Part shown: in pieces, positions 25,827 through 34,174 of the stretch
Layout: every line of letters begins with the position of its first letter
How positions within the stretch are numbered: the first letter of the stretch is position 1
Source of the DNA: RUG100 sp050953405
Lineage (GTDB): Bacteria; Bacillota; Clostridia; Peptostreptococcales; Anaerovoracaceae
NCBI GenBank assembly: GCA_050953405.1
Contig: JBMNMP010000001.1
Coordinates: 186,001-250,000, forward strand
Reading direction: 5' to 3'
DNA: 64,000 bases
Notes under the pieces: model-generated
The model's database searches: none
What the model was told of the DNA's origin: nothing
The model's input: the letters and a program-made list of their open reading frames with translations, nothing else
Translations under genes and position numbers: made by a program

Positions 25827-27068
25827 CTATTCGTATATCGGGTATTTATCTGTCAGTTTTTTCACCATTTCCATAGCCGTGGCTCTGTTGCCTTCCGGAT
25901 CATTCACGATCATGTTCATGGCATCCGCGATCACGATCATGTCCTCGGCAACCATGCCCCTGCTGGTCACCGCAGGTGTACCGATCCTGATGCCGCTGGT
26001 TATCGTCGGCTTTTGAGGATCGTTCGGTATCGCATTCTTGTTGCAGGTGATATGAGCCTGCCAGAGGATGTTCTCGGCTTCTTTGCCCGTGATGTTCTTG
26101 GGACGCAGGTCTACCAGCATGAGATGGTTGTCTGTGCCGCCCGAGATGATGTCAAAGCCTCTCTCGATCAGGGCCTTTGCCAGGGTGTCCGCGTTCTTGA
26201 CGACCTGTTTGATATAAGTTTTATATTCAGGCTTGAGGTCTTCGCCCAGGCATACCGCCTTGGCCGCGATCACATGCTCCAGCGGACCGCCCTGGATCCC
26301 CGGGAACACAGCCCTGTTGAGCTTGTATTTATCGGCGACTTCCTGGCTGGCGAGGATCATTCCTCCCCTGGGTCCGCGCAGTGTCTTGTGCGTGGTCGTG
26401 GTCGTGATGTGCGCATAAGGGATAGAGCTCATGTGCTCTCCGGTGGCCACGAGACCGGCTATATGCGCGATGTCTGCCATGAGCACCGCACCCACCTTGT
26501 CAGCGATCTCACGGAATCTCTTGAAGTCGATCTTCCTCGCATAAGCAGAAGCCCCGCAGACGATCATCTTCGGCTTGCACTCGAGTGCGATCCTTTCTAC
26601 CTCATCATAATCCAGATAGCCTTCTTCATTGACTTCATAAGGTACGATATTGAAATACTTGCCGCTGATGTTGATAGGATGTCCGTGGGACAGATGTCCG
26701 CCGCTGTCGAGGCCCATTCCCATCACTGTATCTCCCGGTTCGAGCACCGCGAAGAATACCGCCAGGTTTGCCTGCGCTCCTGAGTGCGGCTGAACGTTGG
26801 CATATTCGCAGCCGAAGAGTTCCTTTGCTCTGTCTATCGCCAGCTGTTCGGATACGTCCACGTTTTCGCAGCCGCCGTAGTATCTCTTGCCCGGATACCC
26901 TTCAGCGTATTTATTTGTCATTACACTGCCCATAGCAGCCATAACAGCTTTGCTGACAATATTCTCTGAAGCTATCAGCTCTATATGCTGTTGTTGTCTT
27001 TTCAGTTCATTGGTGATCGCAGCCGCCACTTTGGGGTCCGCCTTGACCACTTCATTCAAATCGTACAT
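25827..27068 (-). CDS. glyA: Serine hydroxymethyltransferase
   Basis: 413 residues from the ATG at 27068, which has AGGAGGCAAAAG directly before it. PLP enzyme that converts serine and tetrahydrofolate to glycine and methylene-THF. The PLP lysine lies in THKTLRGPRGGMIL, giving TTTTHKTLRGPRGG near residue 225, the SHMT signature. SGAQANLAVFFA and GLDSGGHLSHG are family motifs, and IRIGTPAVTSRG lies near the C-terminus. It stands alone with a terminator behind it. Confidence 0.97.
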   Translation of the reverse strand: MYDLNEVVKADPKVAAAITNELKRQQQHIELIASENIVSKAVMAAMGSVMTNKYAEGYPGKRYYGGCENVDVSEQLAIDRAKELFGCEYANVQPHSGAQANLAVFFAVLEPGDTVMGMGLDSGGHLSHGHPINISGKYFNIVPYEVNEEGYLDYDEVERIALECKPKMIVCGASAYARKIDFKRFREIADKVGAVLMADIAHIAGLVATGEHMSSIPYAHITTTTTHKTLRGPRGGMILASQEVADKYKLNRAVFPGIQGGPLEHVIAAKAVCLGEDLKPEYKTYIKQVVKNADTLAKALIERGFDIISGGTDNHLMLVDLRPKNITGKEAENILWQAHITCNKNAIPNDPQKPTITSGIRIGTPAVTSRGMVAEDMIVIADAMNMIVNDPEGNRATAMEMVKKLTDKYPIYE

Positions 27069-27146
27069 CTTTTGCCTCCTAAACAAAATTATTGCCACAT
27101 ATTTTATCACACTGAACAAAAAAAGTATAGCTTATTCTTTTTTATC

Positions 27147-27524
27147 CTATATAGAATAATACATGGCTACAGTTTCACCGTCTGACGGATCCTGTTCAGC
27201 GGACCTGCGGAAGAGCAGTCTGCTGAAGTAAGCCTCCACCTCCGGCGGCACGTCGGCATGGATAGTCATGCGGGCCCGGGCCATGAGGACAGCCTTGACC
27301 GCCTCGAAAAGCTCTGTGGCCACACTGCGGCCGCGGTAACCTTCGTCGACTGCCAGCGCCGTCAGTTTATCTCCGGCGCCCATGGCGAGAACGCCTACCA
27401 TTTTATCGTCCAGCGTATAGTACCACATCTCCGCGCCCTCACAGTCAGGAGCGCTGTCGCCCATGACGTCCCGGAGCAGCGTGCACGCTTGCTGCCGCTG
27501 GTCTTCTCTTACTTCTCTTACCAT
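27147..27524 (-). CDS. GNAT-family acetyltransferase
   Basis: 125 residues, a minimal GNAT fold. Motif A is LTALAVDEGYRGRSVATELFEAV (near residues 53-75), where the acetyl-CoA pyrophosphate loop would be Q/RxxGxG/A; here it is GYRGRSVA. AGGAGGCATATT lies before the ATG. The substrate is unknown. Divergent from the aromatic operon. Confidence 0.8.
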   Translation of the reverse strand: MVREVREDQRQQACTLLRDVMGDSAPDCEGAEMWYYTLDDKMVGVLAMGAGDKLTALAVDEGYRGRSVATELFEAVKAVLMARARMTIHADVPPEVEAYFSRLLFRRSAEQDPSDGETVAMYYSI

Positions 27525-27630
27525 AATATGCCTCCTGAGCGAAGTATACAGGCAGCACGGCAGAAAAGCAAGTACAGGATAAGTATTTACTGTAGTATAT
27601 GAGGGATATATTTTCAGAATATTGAGGCTT

Positions 27631-27659
27631 TTGCAATCGTCTTTACTTTCACATATAAA
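27631..27659 (+). promoter_or_regulatory. Probable promoter of the aromatic operon
   Basis: TTGCAA (27631-27636) and TATAAA (27654-27659) are 17 bases apart, giving a start near 27666 and a leader of about 210 bases before aroF. A second possible -10 lies at 27665-27670. Confidence 0.55.
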
Positions 27660-27704
27660 AGTGATAAAATTTTTAGAAATCGAAACGAAAGGAACTAACG
27701 ACAG

Positions 27705-27791
27705 ATGTTACGCATCACATCTCAGGCAGGAGCATACTTTTACTTTAGCTTTACTGGTTACAGTAAGGCCTGTTTCGCTGCCAAGAGATAA
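27705..27791 (+). CDS. Phe/Tyr-rich attenuator leader peptide
   Basis: A 28-codon reading frame with a ribosome binding site (AAAGGAACTAACGACAG before ATG). The peptide is MLRITSQAGAYFYFSFTG followed by YSKACFAAKR. It has four Phe and three Tyr, with five of them packed into residues 11-16 (YFYFSF). Directly after it comes a perfect terminator, then aroF. This is the arrangement of an amino acid biosynthetic attenuator: shortage of charged tRNA-Phe or tRNA-Tyr stalls the ribosome at codons 11-16. No Trp codon is present, matching an operon that makes Phe and Tyr but holds no trp genes. Confidence 0.85.
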   Translation: MLRITSQAGAYFYFSFTGYSKACFAAKR

Positions 27792-27856
27792 CGTCATTTA
27801 GTCAAAATTTGCTAACAGTTACCTCCTCAGGCGAGACAGCCTGGGGAGGTTTTTTT
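27721..27856 (+). promoter_or_regulatory. Four-segment attenuator of the aromatic operon
   Basis: Alternating complementary segments lie in order: CAGGC (27723-27727), GCCTG (27768-27772), CAGGC (27828-27832), GCCTG (27839-27843). Pairing 3:4 forms the terminator (CCTCCTCAGGC with GCCTGGGGAGG, 27822-27849, one G-U) followed by seven T. Pairing 2:3 is the antiterminator. A ribosome stalled at codons 11-16 (27735-27752) covers segment 1 and frees segment 2; one that reaches the stop at 27789 covers segment 2 and allows termination. Confidence 0.8.
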
Positions 27857-27876
27857 CAAGGAGAAAAGAGGAACAA

Positions 27877-28899
27877 ATGATCATCGTACTGAAAGAGAAC
27901 CCCGACAGCAAGCAGCTGGACAATCTGGTATCCTGGCTGAAAAGCATGGATCTGGACATCCACTACTCCCAGGGGGCCAACACAACAATCATGGGGCTGA
28001 TCGGCGACACCAGCGCGGTAGACACCGACCTGATCCAGGCCCTGGACATCGTGGACACCGTCAAGCGCATCCAGGAGCCCTATAAAAACGCCAACCGCAA
28101 ATTCCACCCCAAGGACACTGTTGTCAAAATCACCGACGATGTCAGCATCGGCGGCGGTAATTTCCACATCATCGCGGGCCCCTGCTCCGTCGAGTCCGAA
28201 GAGCAGGTATGCAGCATCGCGGAAGACATCAAGGCCAGCGGAGCCGCCCTCTACCGCGGCGGGGCATTCAAACCGCGGACCAGCCCCTACAGCTTTCAGG
28301 GCATGAGGAACCACGGCATAGAGCTGCTGGAAAAAGCGAAGGCGCGCACCGGACTGCCGATCGTGACCGAGATCATGGATATCTCTCACCTGGACCTCTT
28401 CGAAAACGTAGATGTCATCCAGGTAGGTGCCCGGAACATGCAGAACTTCGAGCTGCTGAAAGAGCTCGGGCGCCAGGACAAGCCCATACTGCTGAAGCGC
28501 GGCCTCTCCAGCACCCTCAACGAATTGCTGATGAGCGCCGAATACATCATGGCGGGCGGCAACCCCAACGTCATCCTGTGCGAGCGCGGCATCAGGACTT
28601 TTGAGACAGCAACCAGAAACAATCTTGACCTCTCAGCCGTTCCCCTGCTGAAGACGATGACGCACCTGCCTATCATAGTCGACCCCAGCCATGCGACAGG
28701 GATCTCTGCACTCGTAAAACCGATGGCGATGGCGGCCACAGCTGCCGGAGCCGACGGACTGATGATAGAAGTGCACAACGATCCGCCGCACGCGATGTGC
28801 GACGGCCCCCAGTCACTGACCCCGGAGCAGTTCAATGACCTCGTCAAGGCTGTCCGCGCCATCAGGCCTGTAGCTTACAGGGGAGGTGTGATATCATGA
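27877..28899 (+). CDS. aroF: 3-deoxy-7-phosphoheptulonate (DAHP) synthase, type I-beta
   Basis: 340 residues. First shikimate step, from PEP and erythrose 4-phosphate. The N-terminal 70 residues are a ferredoxin-like regulatory domain (MIIVLKENPDSKQLD), as in Thermotoga-type enzymes feedback-controlled by Phe/Tyr. The catalytic barrel has AGPCSVES, GGAFKPRTSPYSFQG, VTEIMD, QVGARNMQN, LLKRGLSST and DPSHATG. GAGGAACAA precedes the ATG. It heads the seven-gene operon and is coupled to tyrA by ATGA. Confidence 0.96.
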   Translation: MIIVLKENPDSKQLDNLVSWLKSMDLDIHYSQGANTTIMGLIGDTSAVDTDLIQALDIVDTVKRIQEPYKNANRKFHPKDTVVKITDDVSIGGGNFHIIAGPCSVESEEQVCSIAEDIKASGAALYRGGAFKPRTSPYSFQGMRNHGIELLEKAKARTGLPIVTEIMDISHLDLFENVDVIQVGARNMQNFELLKELGRQDKPILLKRGLSSTLNELLMSAEYIMAGGNPNVILCERGIRTFETATRNNLDLSAVPLLKTMTHLPIIVDPSHATGISALVKPMAMAATAAGADGLMIEVHNDPPHAMCDGPQSLTPEQFNDLVKAVRAIRPVAYRGGVIS

Positions 28900-29735
28900 T
28901 AGGTGTAGTAGGACTGGGACTCATCGGCGGTTCCATCGCCAAGGCCCTCAATCAGAATACCGACTACACGGTCTACGGCTATGATGTCGATGACTCGGTG
29001 ACCAGAAAAGCAGTGCTCGTCGGCGCCATTGAAGAAGCGCTCACGGAAAAGATGCTGCCCGAGTGTGACATGGTCATTGTGGCCCTGTGGCCGGAAGCCA
29101 CGGTGTCCTACATCAGCGACCACGCATCTCAGTTCAAAAAAGGCGCCCTGGTCGTGGACACCTGCGGCGTCAAGAAATATGTCTGCGACAGGATCTGGCC
29201 CCTGGCAGAGGAACACGGATTCCGCTTCATCGGCTGTCACCCCATGGCAGGCATGGAACATTCGGGCTTTGACCATTCCAAGCGCGCCCTGTTCGATAAA
29301 GCCAGCATGGTCATCGTGCCCCCGAAAGACGTGAGCATCGAAGACATAGAAAGGCTGAAAGCGCTCTGTGTAAGCATCGGCTTCACCGATACCCGCTTCA
29401 CGACACCGGAGGAACACGACCGCATGATCGCGTTCACCTCACAGCTGGCACACGTAGTTTCCAGCGCCTATATCAAGAGCCCCCTGGCAGGATCACATGC
29501 GGGATTTTCCGCGGGCAGCTACCGCGATCTCACCAGAGTCGCCAAACTGAACGAAGACATGTGGACCGAGCTCTTCCTGGAGAACCGCGACAATCTCGCC
29601 GACGAGATAGACGGCATCGTCTCCCGCCTGCAGGATTACAGCCGCGCTATACGCGAGGGCGATGATGCGGACCTTCACGAGATGCTGAAAGAGGGCCGCG
29701 AACGAAAAGCTGAAATAGATAAGGAGTACTTTTAA
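28896..29735 (+). CDS. tyrA: Prephenate dehydrogenase
   Basis: 279 residues. NAD-dependent oxidative decarboxylation of prephenate to hydroxyphenylpyruvate, toward tyrosine. It opens with the Rossmann loop GVVGLGLIGGSIAKAL. The catalytic His lies in GCHPMAGMEHSGF near residue 115, and SQLAHVVSSAY and HAGFSAGSYRDLTRVA form the C-terminal dimer domain. There is no C-terminal ACT domain, so tyrosine control must lie elsewhere, plausibly in the attenuator and AroF. It overlaps aroF by ATGA and shares one base with aroB (TAATG). Confidence 0.95.
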   Translation: MIGVVGLGLIGGSIAKALNQNTDYTVYGYDVDDSVTRKAVLVGAIEEALTEKMLPECDMVIVALWPEATVSYISDHASQFKKGALVVDTCGVKKYVCDRIWPLAEEHGFRFIGCHPMAGMEHSGFDHSKRALFDKASMVIVPPKDVSIEDIERLKALCVSIGFTDTRFTTPEEHDRMIAFTSQLAHVVSSAYIKSPLAGSHAGFSAGSYRDLTRVAKLNEDMWTELFLENRDNLADEIDGIVSRLQDYSRAIREGDDADLHEMLKEGRERKAEIDKEYF

Positions 29736-30802
29736 TGGACAAACTGACGATACGCCTTTCCCGCCAGTACGATGTACTGATGGACGACGATCTGCTGGAT
29801 TTCTGCGGCAGCATTATCAAAGAGGTGACCGGCCCCTGCCGCATCTGTATGGTGACCGACAGCACGGTGAACGAACTCTTTTCCGAAAGGGTCGAGCACT
29901 CGCTGCTGGCCGCCGGATTTGAAGTCCACAAGGCGGTCTTCGCACCCGGCGAAGGCACCAAATCCATCGAATCGCTGGGGCAGCTGCTGGAGTTCCTGGC
30001 AGAGCGGGAATTCACCAGGAGCGATGTCCTCGCAGCCCTGGGCGGCGGAGTGATCGGCGATCTCACAGGGTTCGCCGCAGCCACGTATCTGCGCGGCATC
30101 AGATTCATCCAGATTCCGACCACCCTGCTGGCCGCTGTGGACGCCAGCGTCGGCGGCAAGACCGCCATCAACCTGAAGGCTGGCAAAAACCTGGCCGGAG
30201 CTTTCTGGCAGCCTTCACTGGTCCTCTTCGATCCGGAGACCCTGTCGCAGCTGCCGAACCATATCTTCCTCGACGGACTCGCCGAGGTCATCAAGAGCGG
30301 CGCCATCATGGATCAGGAGTTGTTCACATATGTGTCCCGTGCCGAGGAACCCGACTTCACCAGATTCGTCAAGCACTGCGTGATGGCTTCCATCAAAGTG
30401 AAGCGCACGCTCGTCGAGGGCGATGAACGGGATACCGGACAGCGCCAGCTGCTCAACTTCGGACACACTGCGGGACACGCCATAGAGAAATGCAGCGAAT
30501 ACCGCATCTCTCACGGACACGCGGTCGCCATCGGCATGCTGATCGCTGCACGCGCCAGCTGGAAGATGGCCTGGTCCAGATACGACTGCTCCATGCCCAT
30601 CAGGAACGTACTCCTCAAGTATAATTACCCCATCGACTGCGGGTTCAGCGCCGGGCAGCTGACAGAGGCGGCGCTGCGCGACAAGAAACGCAAGGGGGAC
30701 ACCATGAATCTGGTGATCCCTCTCAAGATCGGAGAATGCGCCCTCATGGAGATACCCGTCAGCGCTCTTGGAGAATTCATCTCCGCCGGGATGGAGGCCT
30801 GA
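29735..30802 (+). CDS. aroB: 3-dehydroquinate synthase
   Basis: 355 residues. NAD- and zinc-dependent cyclisation of DAHP to dehydroquinate. Motifs are GEGTKSIESL, ALGGGVIGDLTGFAAATYLRG, IPTTLLAAVDASVGGKTAINL and NFGHTAGHAIE, the last carrying zinc-binding histidines. Domain layout and length are standard. Starts within the tyrA stop (TAATG) and ends one base before aroA. Confidence 0.96.
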   Translation: MDKLTIRLSRQYDVLMDDDLLDFCGSIIKEVTGPCRICMVTDSTVNELFSERVEHSLLAAGFEVHKAVFAPGEGTKSIESLGQLLEFLAEREFTRSDVLAALGGGVIGDLTGFAAATYLRGIRFIQIPTTLLAAVDASVGGKTAINLKAGKNLAGAFWQPSLVLFDPETLSQLPNHIFLDGLAEVIKSGAIMDQELFTYVSRAEEPDFTRFVKHCVMASIKVKRTLVEGDERDTGQRQLLNFGHTAGHAIEKCSEYRISHGHAVAIGMLIAARASWKMAWSRYDCSMPIRNVLLKYNYPIDCGFSAGQLTEAALRDKKRKGDTMNLVIPLKIGECALMEIPVSALGEFISAGMEA

Positions 30803-30803
30803 C

Positions 30804-31967
30804 ATGGATGTCCTCATAACACCGGAAAAACTCCGGGGCACCGTGAACGTGCCCGGCAGCAAGTCACACGGTCACCGTCTCCTGATCTGCGGGGCGCTGG
30901 CCGGCGAACCCGATGCCGTGCACACAAACAACGATTCCCGGGACATAACTGTAACCAGAAGTGCGCTGGAACACCTGATGAGGGATCAAGCTCCCTCTAT
31001 CGACTGCGGCGAGAGCGGCTCGACACTGCGCTTTCTGCTGCCGGTCACCATGGCGCTGCGCGATTCCGCTGAGTTTTACGGTCACGGCAAACTGCCGCAG
31101 CGTCCCCTTTCCCCGCTGTGGGAACAGATGGAAGAGCACGGATGCCGCCTCCGCCGCGGTGAGCGGGAACACATCTGCTCCGCGCGCGGCCGCATGCATG
31201 GCGGAAATTTCTTCCTGCCCGGCGACATCAGTTCGCAGTATATCAGCGGTCTCCTGCTGGCCCTGCCGCTCACGGAGGAAGGCGGCATCATCCATCTGAC
31301 TTCGCCCCTGGAATCAGCCGGATATGTAGAGATGACACTGCAGACCCTGGTGGATTTCTCCATTGAGGTGGAACGCGGATGCCGTGACTACGCAGTAGCC
31401 GGGGGGCAGAAATTCATCATGCCGCCCGACGCACAGCCGGAAGGCGACTGGTCGGCTGCGGCTTTCTGGATAGCAGCCAACGCCCTGGGAGCAGACATCA
31501 AGTGTACCGGCCTCAGCGAAAACTCCACGCAGCGCGACAAAGAGATCGTAGAGCTGGCGCAGGCCATCCGTCGCCGCGGGACCACGGTCACGGCCACCGA
31601 CATCCCCGATCTGGTGCCCATACTCGCAGTCCTCATGGCGGCGACTCCCGGCGAGCACCGCATCCGCGGCGCCGGCAGACTGCGCCTCAAAGAAAGCGAT
31701 CGACTGGAGGCCATGCGGGACGGTCTCACAGCGCTGGGCGCCAAAGTCAGCATCAGAGGCGACGGTCTCCTGATCGAAGGCAGTGAACAGCTGCACGGCG
31801 GTGAAGTCTCCGGATACAACGATCACCGCATAGTCATGGCCATGGCCATAGCGGCCACGGTGTGCAGCGGACCGGTACTCATCCACGGCGCAGAAGCCGT
31901 CACCAAATCGTATCCCGCATTCTTCAGGGACTATGCTACCCTGAACGGAAAGATAAAAGAGGTATAG
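30804..31967 (+). CDS. aroA: 5-enolpyruvylshikimate-3-phosphate synthase
   Basis: 387 residues from the ATG at 30804, one base after the aroB stop, since GGATGGAGG lies just upstream. It adds enolpyruvate to shikimate 3-phosphate. VPGSKSHGHRLLI is the substrate lysine region (usually SKSxSxRA). CGESGSTLRFLLP replaces the common GNAGTxxR loop, a form typical of Clostridia. KESDRLEAM and YNDHRIVMAMAI-type motifs are present. It is shorter than the usual 425-435 residues, apparently by tight loops rather than truncation. Glyphosate response cannot be judged from this. Confidence 0.95.
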   Translation: MDVLITPEKLRGTVNVPGSKSHGHRLLICGALAGEPDAVHTNNDSRDITVTRSALEHLMRDQAPSIDCGESGSTLRFLLPVTMALRDSAEFYGHGKLPQRPLSPLWEQMEEHGCRLRRGEREHICSARGRMHGGNFFLPGDISSQYISGLLLALPLTEEGGIIHLTSPLESAGYVEMTLQTLVDFSIEVERGCRDYAVAGGQKFIMPPDAQPEGDWSAAAFWIAANALGADIKCTGLSENSTQRDKEIVELAQAIRRRGTTVTATDIPDLVPILAVLMAATPGEHRIRGAGRLRLKESDRLEAMRDGLTALGAKVSIRGDGLLIEGSEQLHGGEVSGYNDHRIVMAMAIAATVCSGPVLIHGAEAVTKSYPAFFRDYATLNGKIKEV

Positions 31968-31970
31968 ATA

Positions 31971-33023
31971 ATGCAATCTAGTTTTGGCAAAAATATCCGG
32001 ATCACCATAGACGGCGGCTCTCACGAAGAAGAGATCGGAGTCACTATCGAAGGTCTGCCGCCGGATCTTGAAATAGACATGGACAAGCTGCAGGCCTTCC
32101 TCGACCGCAGGGCGCCCGGCAGGTCGCCCTTTACCACCGCGAGGAAGGAAGCCGATGTACCCGTCAAAGTCAGTGATAAGCCGCTGCGCTTTGTCATCAG
32201 GAACACGGACGTACGCTCATCAGACTACAGGACCGTGAACAGGATCCCGCGCCCCGGCCACGCCGATTACACGGCTTACCTCAAGTACGGGGACACCATC
32301 AACATGGCGGGCGGCGGACCCTTTTCGGCCCGCATGACGGCGCCCTTATGCATCGCGGGCGGCATCGCCCTGCAGCGGCTGGAGCGGCGCGGAGTCGCCG
32401 TATGTTCGCACATCTTTTCGATCACCGATGTCTATGACGAGCCCTTCGATCCCATGATGGAAGAGCCGCCGCAGATAGAGGATCCCTCGTTCCCGGTGCT
32501 CTCACCGCCTGCAGGAGAAGCGATGAAGGAAGAGATCATTGCGGCACGCGATGATCTGGATTCGGTCGGCGGCGTGGTGGAGACAGCAGTAATCGGGCTC
32601 TCCGGCGGTTACGGGGGACCAATGTTTGACGGAGTCGAGAGCCGCCTGGCACCGATACTGTTCGGCATCCCGGCGGTCAAGGGCGTCGAATTCGGAGCCG
32701 GCTTTGCTTCGGCTTATCTGAGGGGCTCTGAAAACAACGACCCCTTCATCATCAGCAACGGGCGCGTGATCACGGCCAGCAACTGCCATGGCGGCATACT
32801 GGGCGGGATAACCAGCGGCATGCCCATCATCACCAGGGTGGCTTTCAAACCCACCCCTTCGATCGGACAGCCGCAGCAGTCGGTGGATCTGGAGACCATG
32901 AAGCCGGCCACCCTGAACATCAAAGGGAGACACGACCCCTGCGTGGTCGTCAGAGCAGTGCCCGTAGTAGAAGCTGCCATCGCCATAGGTTTACTTGATT
33001 TAACAATGGAGGAAGATAAATGA
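31971..33023 (+). CDS. aroC: Chorismate synthase
   Basis: 350 residues. FMN-dependent elimination of phosphate from EPSP to give chorismate. Recognisable are the N-terminal SFGKNIRITIDGGSHEEEIG (altered from the usual HGESHG), RRAPGRSPFTTARKEAD, RPGHADY, GGGPFSARMTA, and the C-terminal FKPTPSIGQPQQ. The first motif lacks the usual HGES, which is a noticeable divergence at a flavin-adjacent His. The frame overlaps pheA by ATGA. Confidence 0.93.
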   Translation: MQSSFGKNIRITIDGGSHEEEIGVTIEGLPPDLEIDMDKLQAFLDRRAPGRSPFTTARKEADVPVKVSDKPLRFVIRNTDVRSSDYRTVNRIPRPGHADYTAYLKYGDTINMAGGGPFSARMTAPLCIAGGIALQRLERRGVAVCSHIFSITDVYDEPFDPMMEEPPQIEDPSFPVLSPPAGEAMKEEIIAARDDLDSVGGVVETAVIGLSGGYGGPMFDGVESRLAPILFGIPAVKGVEFGAGFASAYLRGSENNDPFIISNGRVITASNCHGGILGGITSGMPIITRVAFKPTPSIGQPQQSVDLETMKPATLNIKGRHDPCVVVRAVPVVEAAIAIGLLDLTMEEDK

Positions 33024-34159
33024 GTTTACAAGATATAAGATCAAAGATCGACGAGGTCGACGATGAGCTGCTGGATCTGTTCCTGCAGCGCATGAAACTG
33101 GTAGCTGAAGTCGCCGAGTTCAAGAAGGACAGCGACATGCCGGTGATCAACGTAAAGCGCGAAAGAGAGATCCTCGACAGGGTCTCCGAGAAAGCCGGTC
33201 CCCGGCTGGGACGCTACGCGCGCTTTGTCTACAATGCCCTGTTCGATGTCGCCAGATCATGGCAGAACACCATGATCCCCGCAAAGAGCAAACTGCGTCA
33301 GGTCATCGAAGAGGCCATGAAAAACACGCCGGTGCTCTTTCCGGAGACCGCTTCCGTGGCCTGCCAGGGTGTTGAAGGCGCTTACTCCCAGGACGCGGCG
33401 GAAAAGGTCTTCAACTACCCGAGGATCTCTTTCTTCAACTCCTTCGATAGTGTTTTCACCGCCGTTGAAAAGGGCCTCTGCAAATACGGCATCCTTCCCA
33501 TCGAGAACAGCTCTTACGGTTCCGTGGGCCGGGTCTACGACCTGATGAGGGAGCACAACTTTCACATTTCCCGCAGCACCCGCCTCCGCGTCGCACACAA
33601 ACTGATGGTAAAGCCGGGTACTTCCCTGGCCGATGTCAGGGAGATCACTTCGCACGAGCAGGCGCTGGGACAGTGCCAGGCTTTCCTGCGCACCCTGCCC
33701 GGCGTGAAGATCACCAGCTGTGAAAACACGGCACAGGCGGCACGGATGGTTGCCGAAAGCGGCCGCAGCGACATGGCTGCCATCTCGTCCGCGGACTGCG
33801 CACGCCTGTACGGCCTCGAGATCATCAAAGATGACATCCAGATCAGTGACAACAACTACACCCGTTTTATATGCATCTACAAGGACATGGAGATCTATCC
33901 GGGTTCCAACAAGCTGAGCATCATGATGTCCCTGCCTCACAGACCGATGTCCCTGTACCACACCATCGCCAGGTTTTCGACGCTAGGCGTCAACCTGACA
34001 AAGCTGGAATCGCGGCCGATTCCCGGCAGCGACTTCGAGTTCATGTTCTACTTCGACATGGAAGCCAGTCTGGCAAATGAGGACATCAGGAATCTGATCT
34101 GTGAACTCGATCAGTCACCGGATACCTTCGTCTGCCTGGGGAACTACACTGAAGTTTAG
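33020..34159 (+). CDS. pheA: Bifunctional chorismate mutase / prephenate dehydratase (P-protein)
   Basis: 379 residues in three parts. The chorismate mutase (AroQ fold, about 1-90) has RSKIDEVDDELLDLFLQRM and KREREILDRV. Prephenate dehydratase (about 110-285) has ACQGVEGAYSQDAAEKVF, the catalytic ILPIENSSYGSV-type Ser/Thr site, and SSADCARLYGLEII. A C-terminal ACT domain (about 298-375) has MSLPHRPMSLYHTIARF and KLESRPIPGSDFEFMFYFD, the Phe-binding ESRP motif. Makes phenylpyruvate and is probably inhibited by Phe. Its chorismate mutase also serves TyrA. Confidence 0.96.
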   Translation: MSLQDIRSKIDEVDDELLDLFLQRMKLVAEVAEFKKDSDMPVINVKREREILDRVSEKAGPRLGRYARFVYNALFDVARSWQNTMIPAKSKLRQVIEEAMKNTPVLFPETASVACQGVEGAYSQDAAEKVFNYPRISFFNSFDSVFTAVEKGLCKYGILPIENSSYGSVGRVYDLMREHNFHISRSTRLRVAHKLMVKPGTSLADVREITSHEQALGQCQAFLRTLPGVKITSCENTAQAARMVAESGRSDMAAISSADCARLYGLEIIKDDIQISDNNYTRFICIYKDMEIYPGSNKLSIMMSLPHRPMSLYHTIARFSTLGVNLTKLESRPIPGSDFEFMFYFDMEASLANEDIRNLICELDQSPDTFVCLGNYTEV

Positions 34160-34174
34160 AGGAGGGAGGAAGAC

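Noticed and set aside
27069..27146. Glycine riboswitch before glyA
   Set aside because: The spacer is under 80 bases and shows no glycine aptamer motif.
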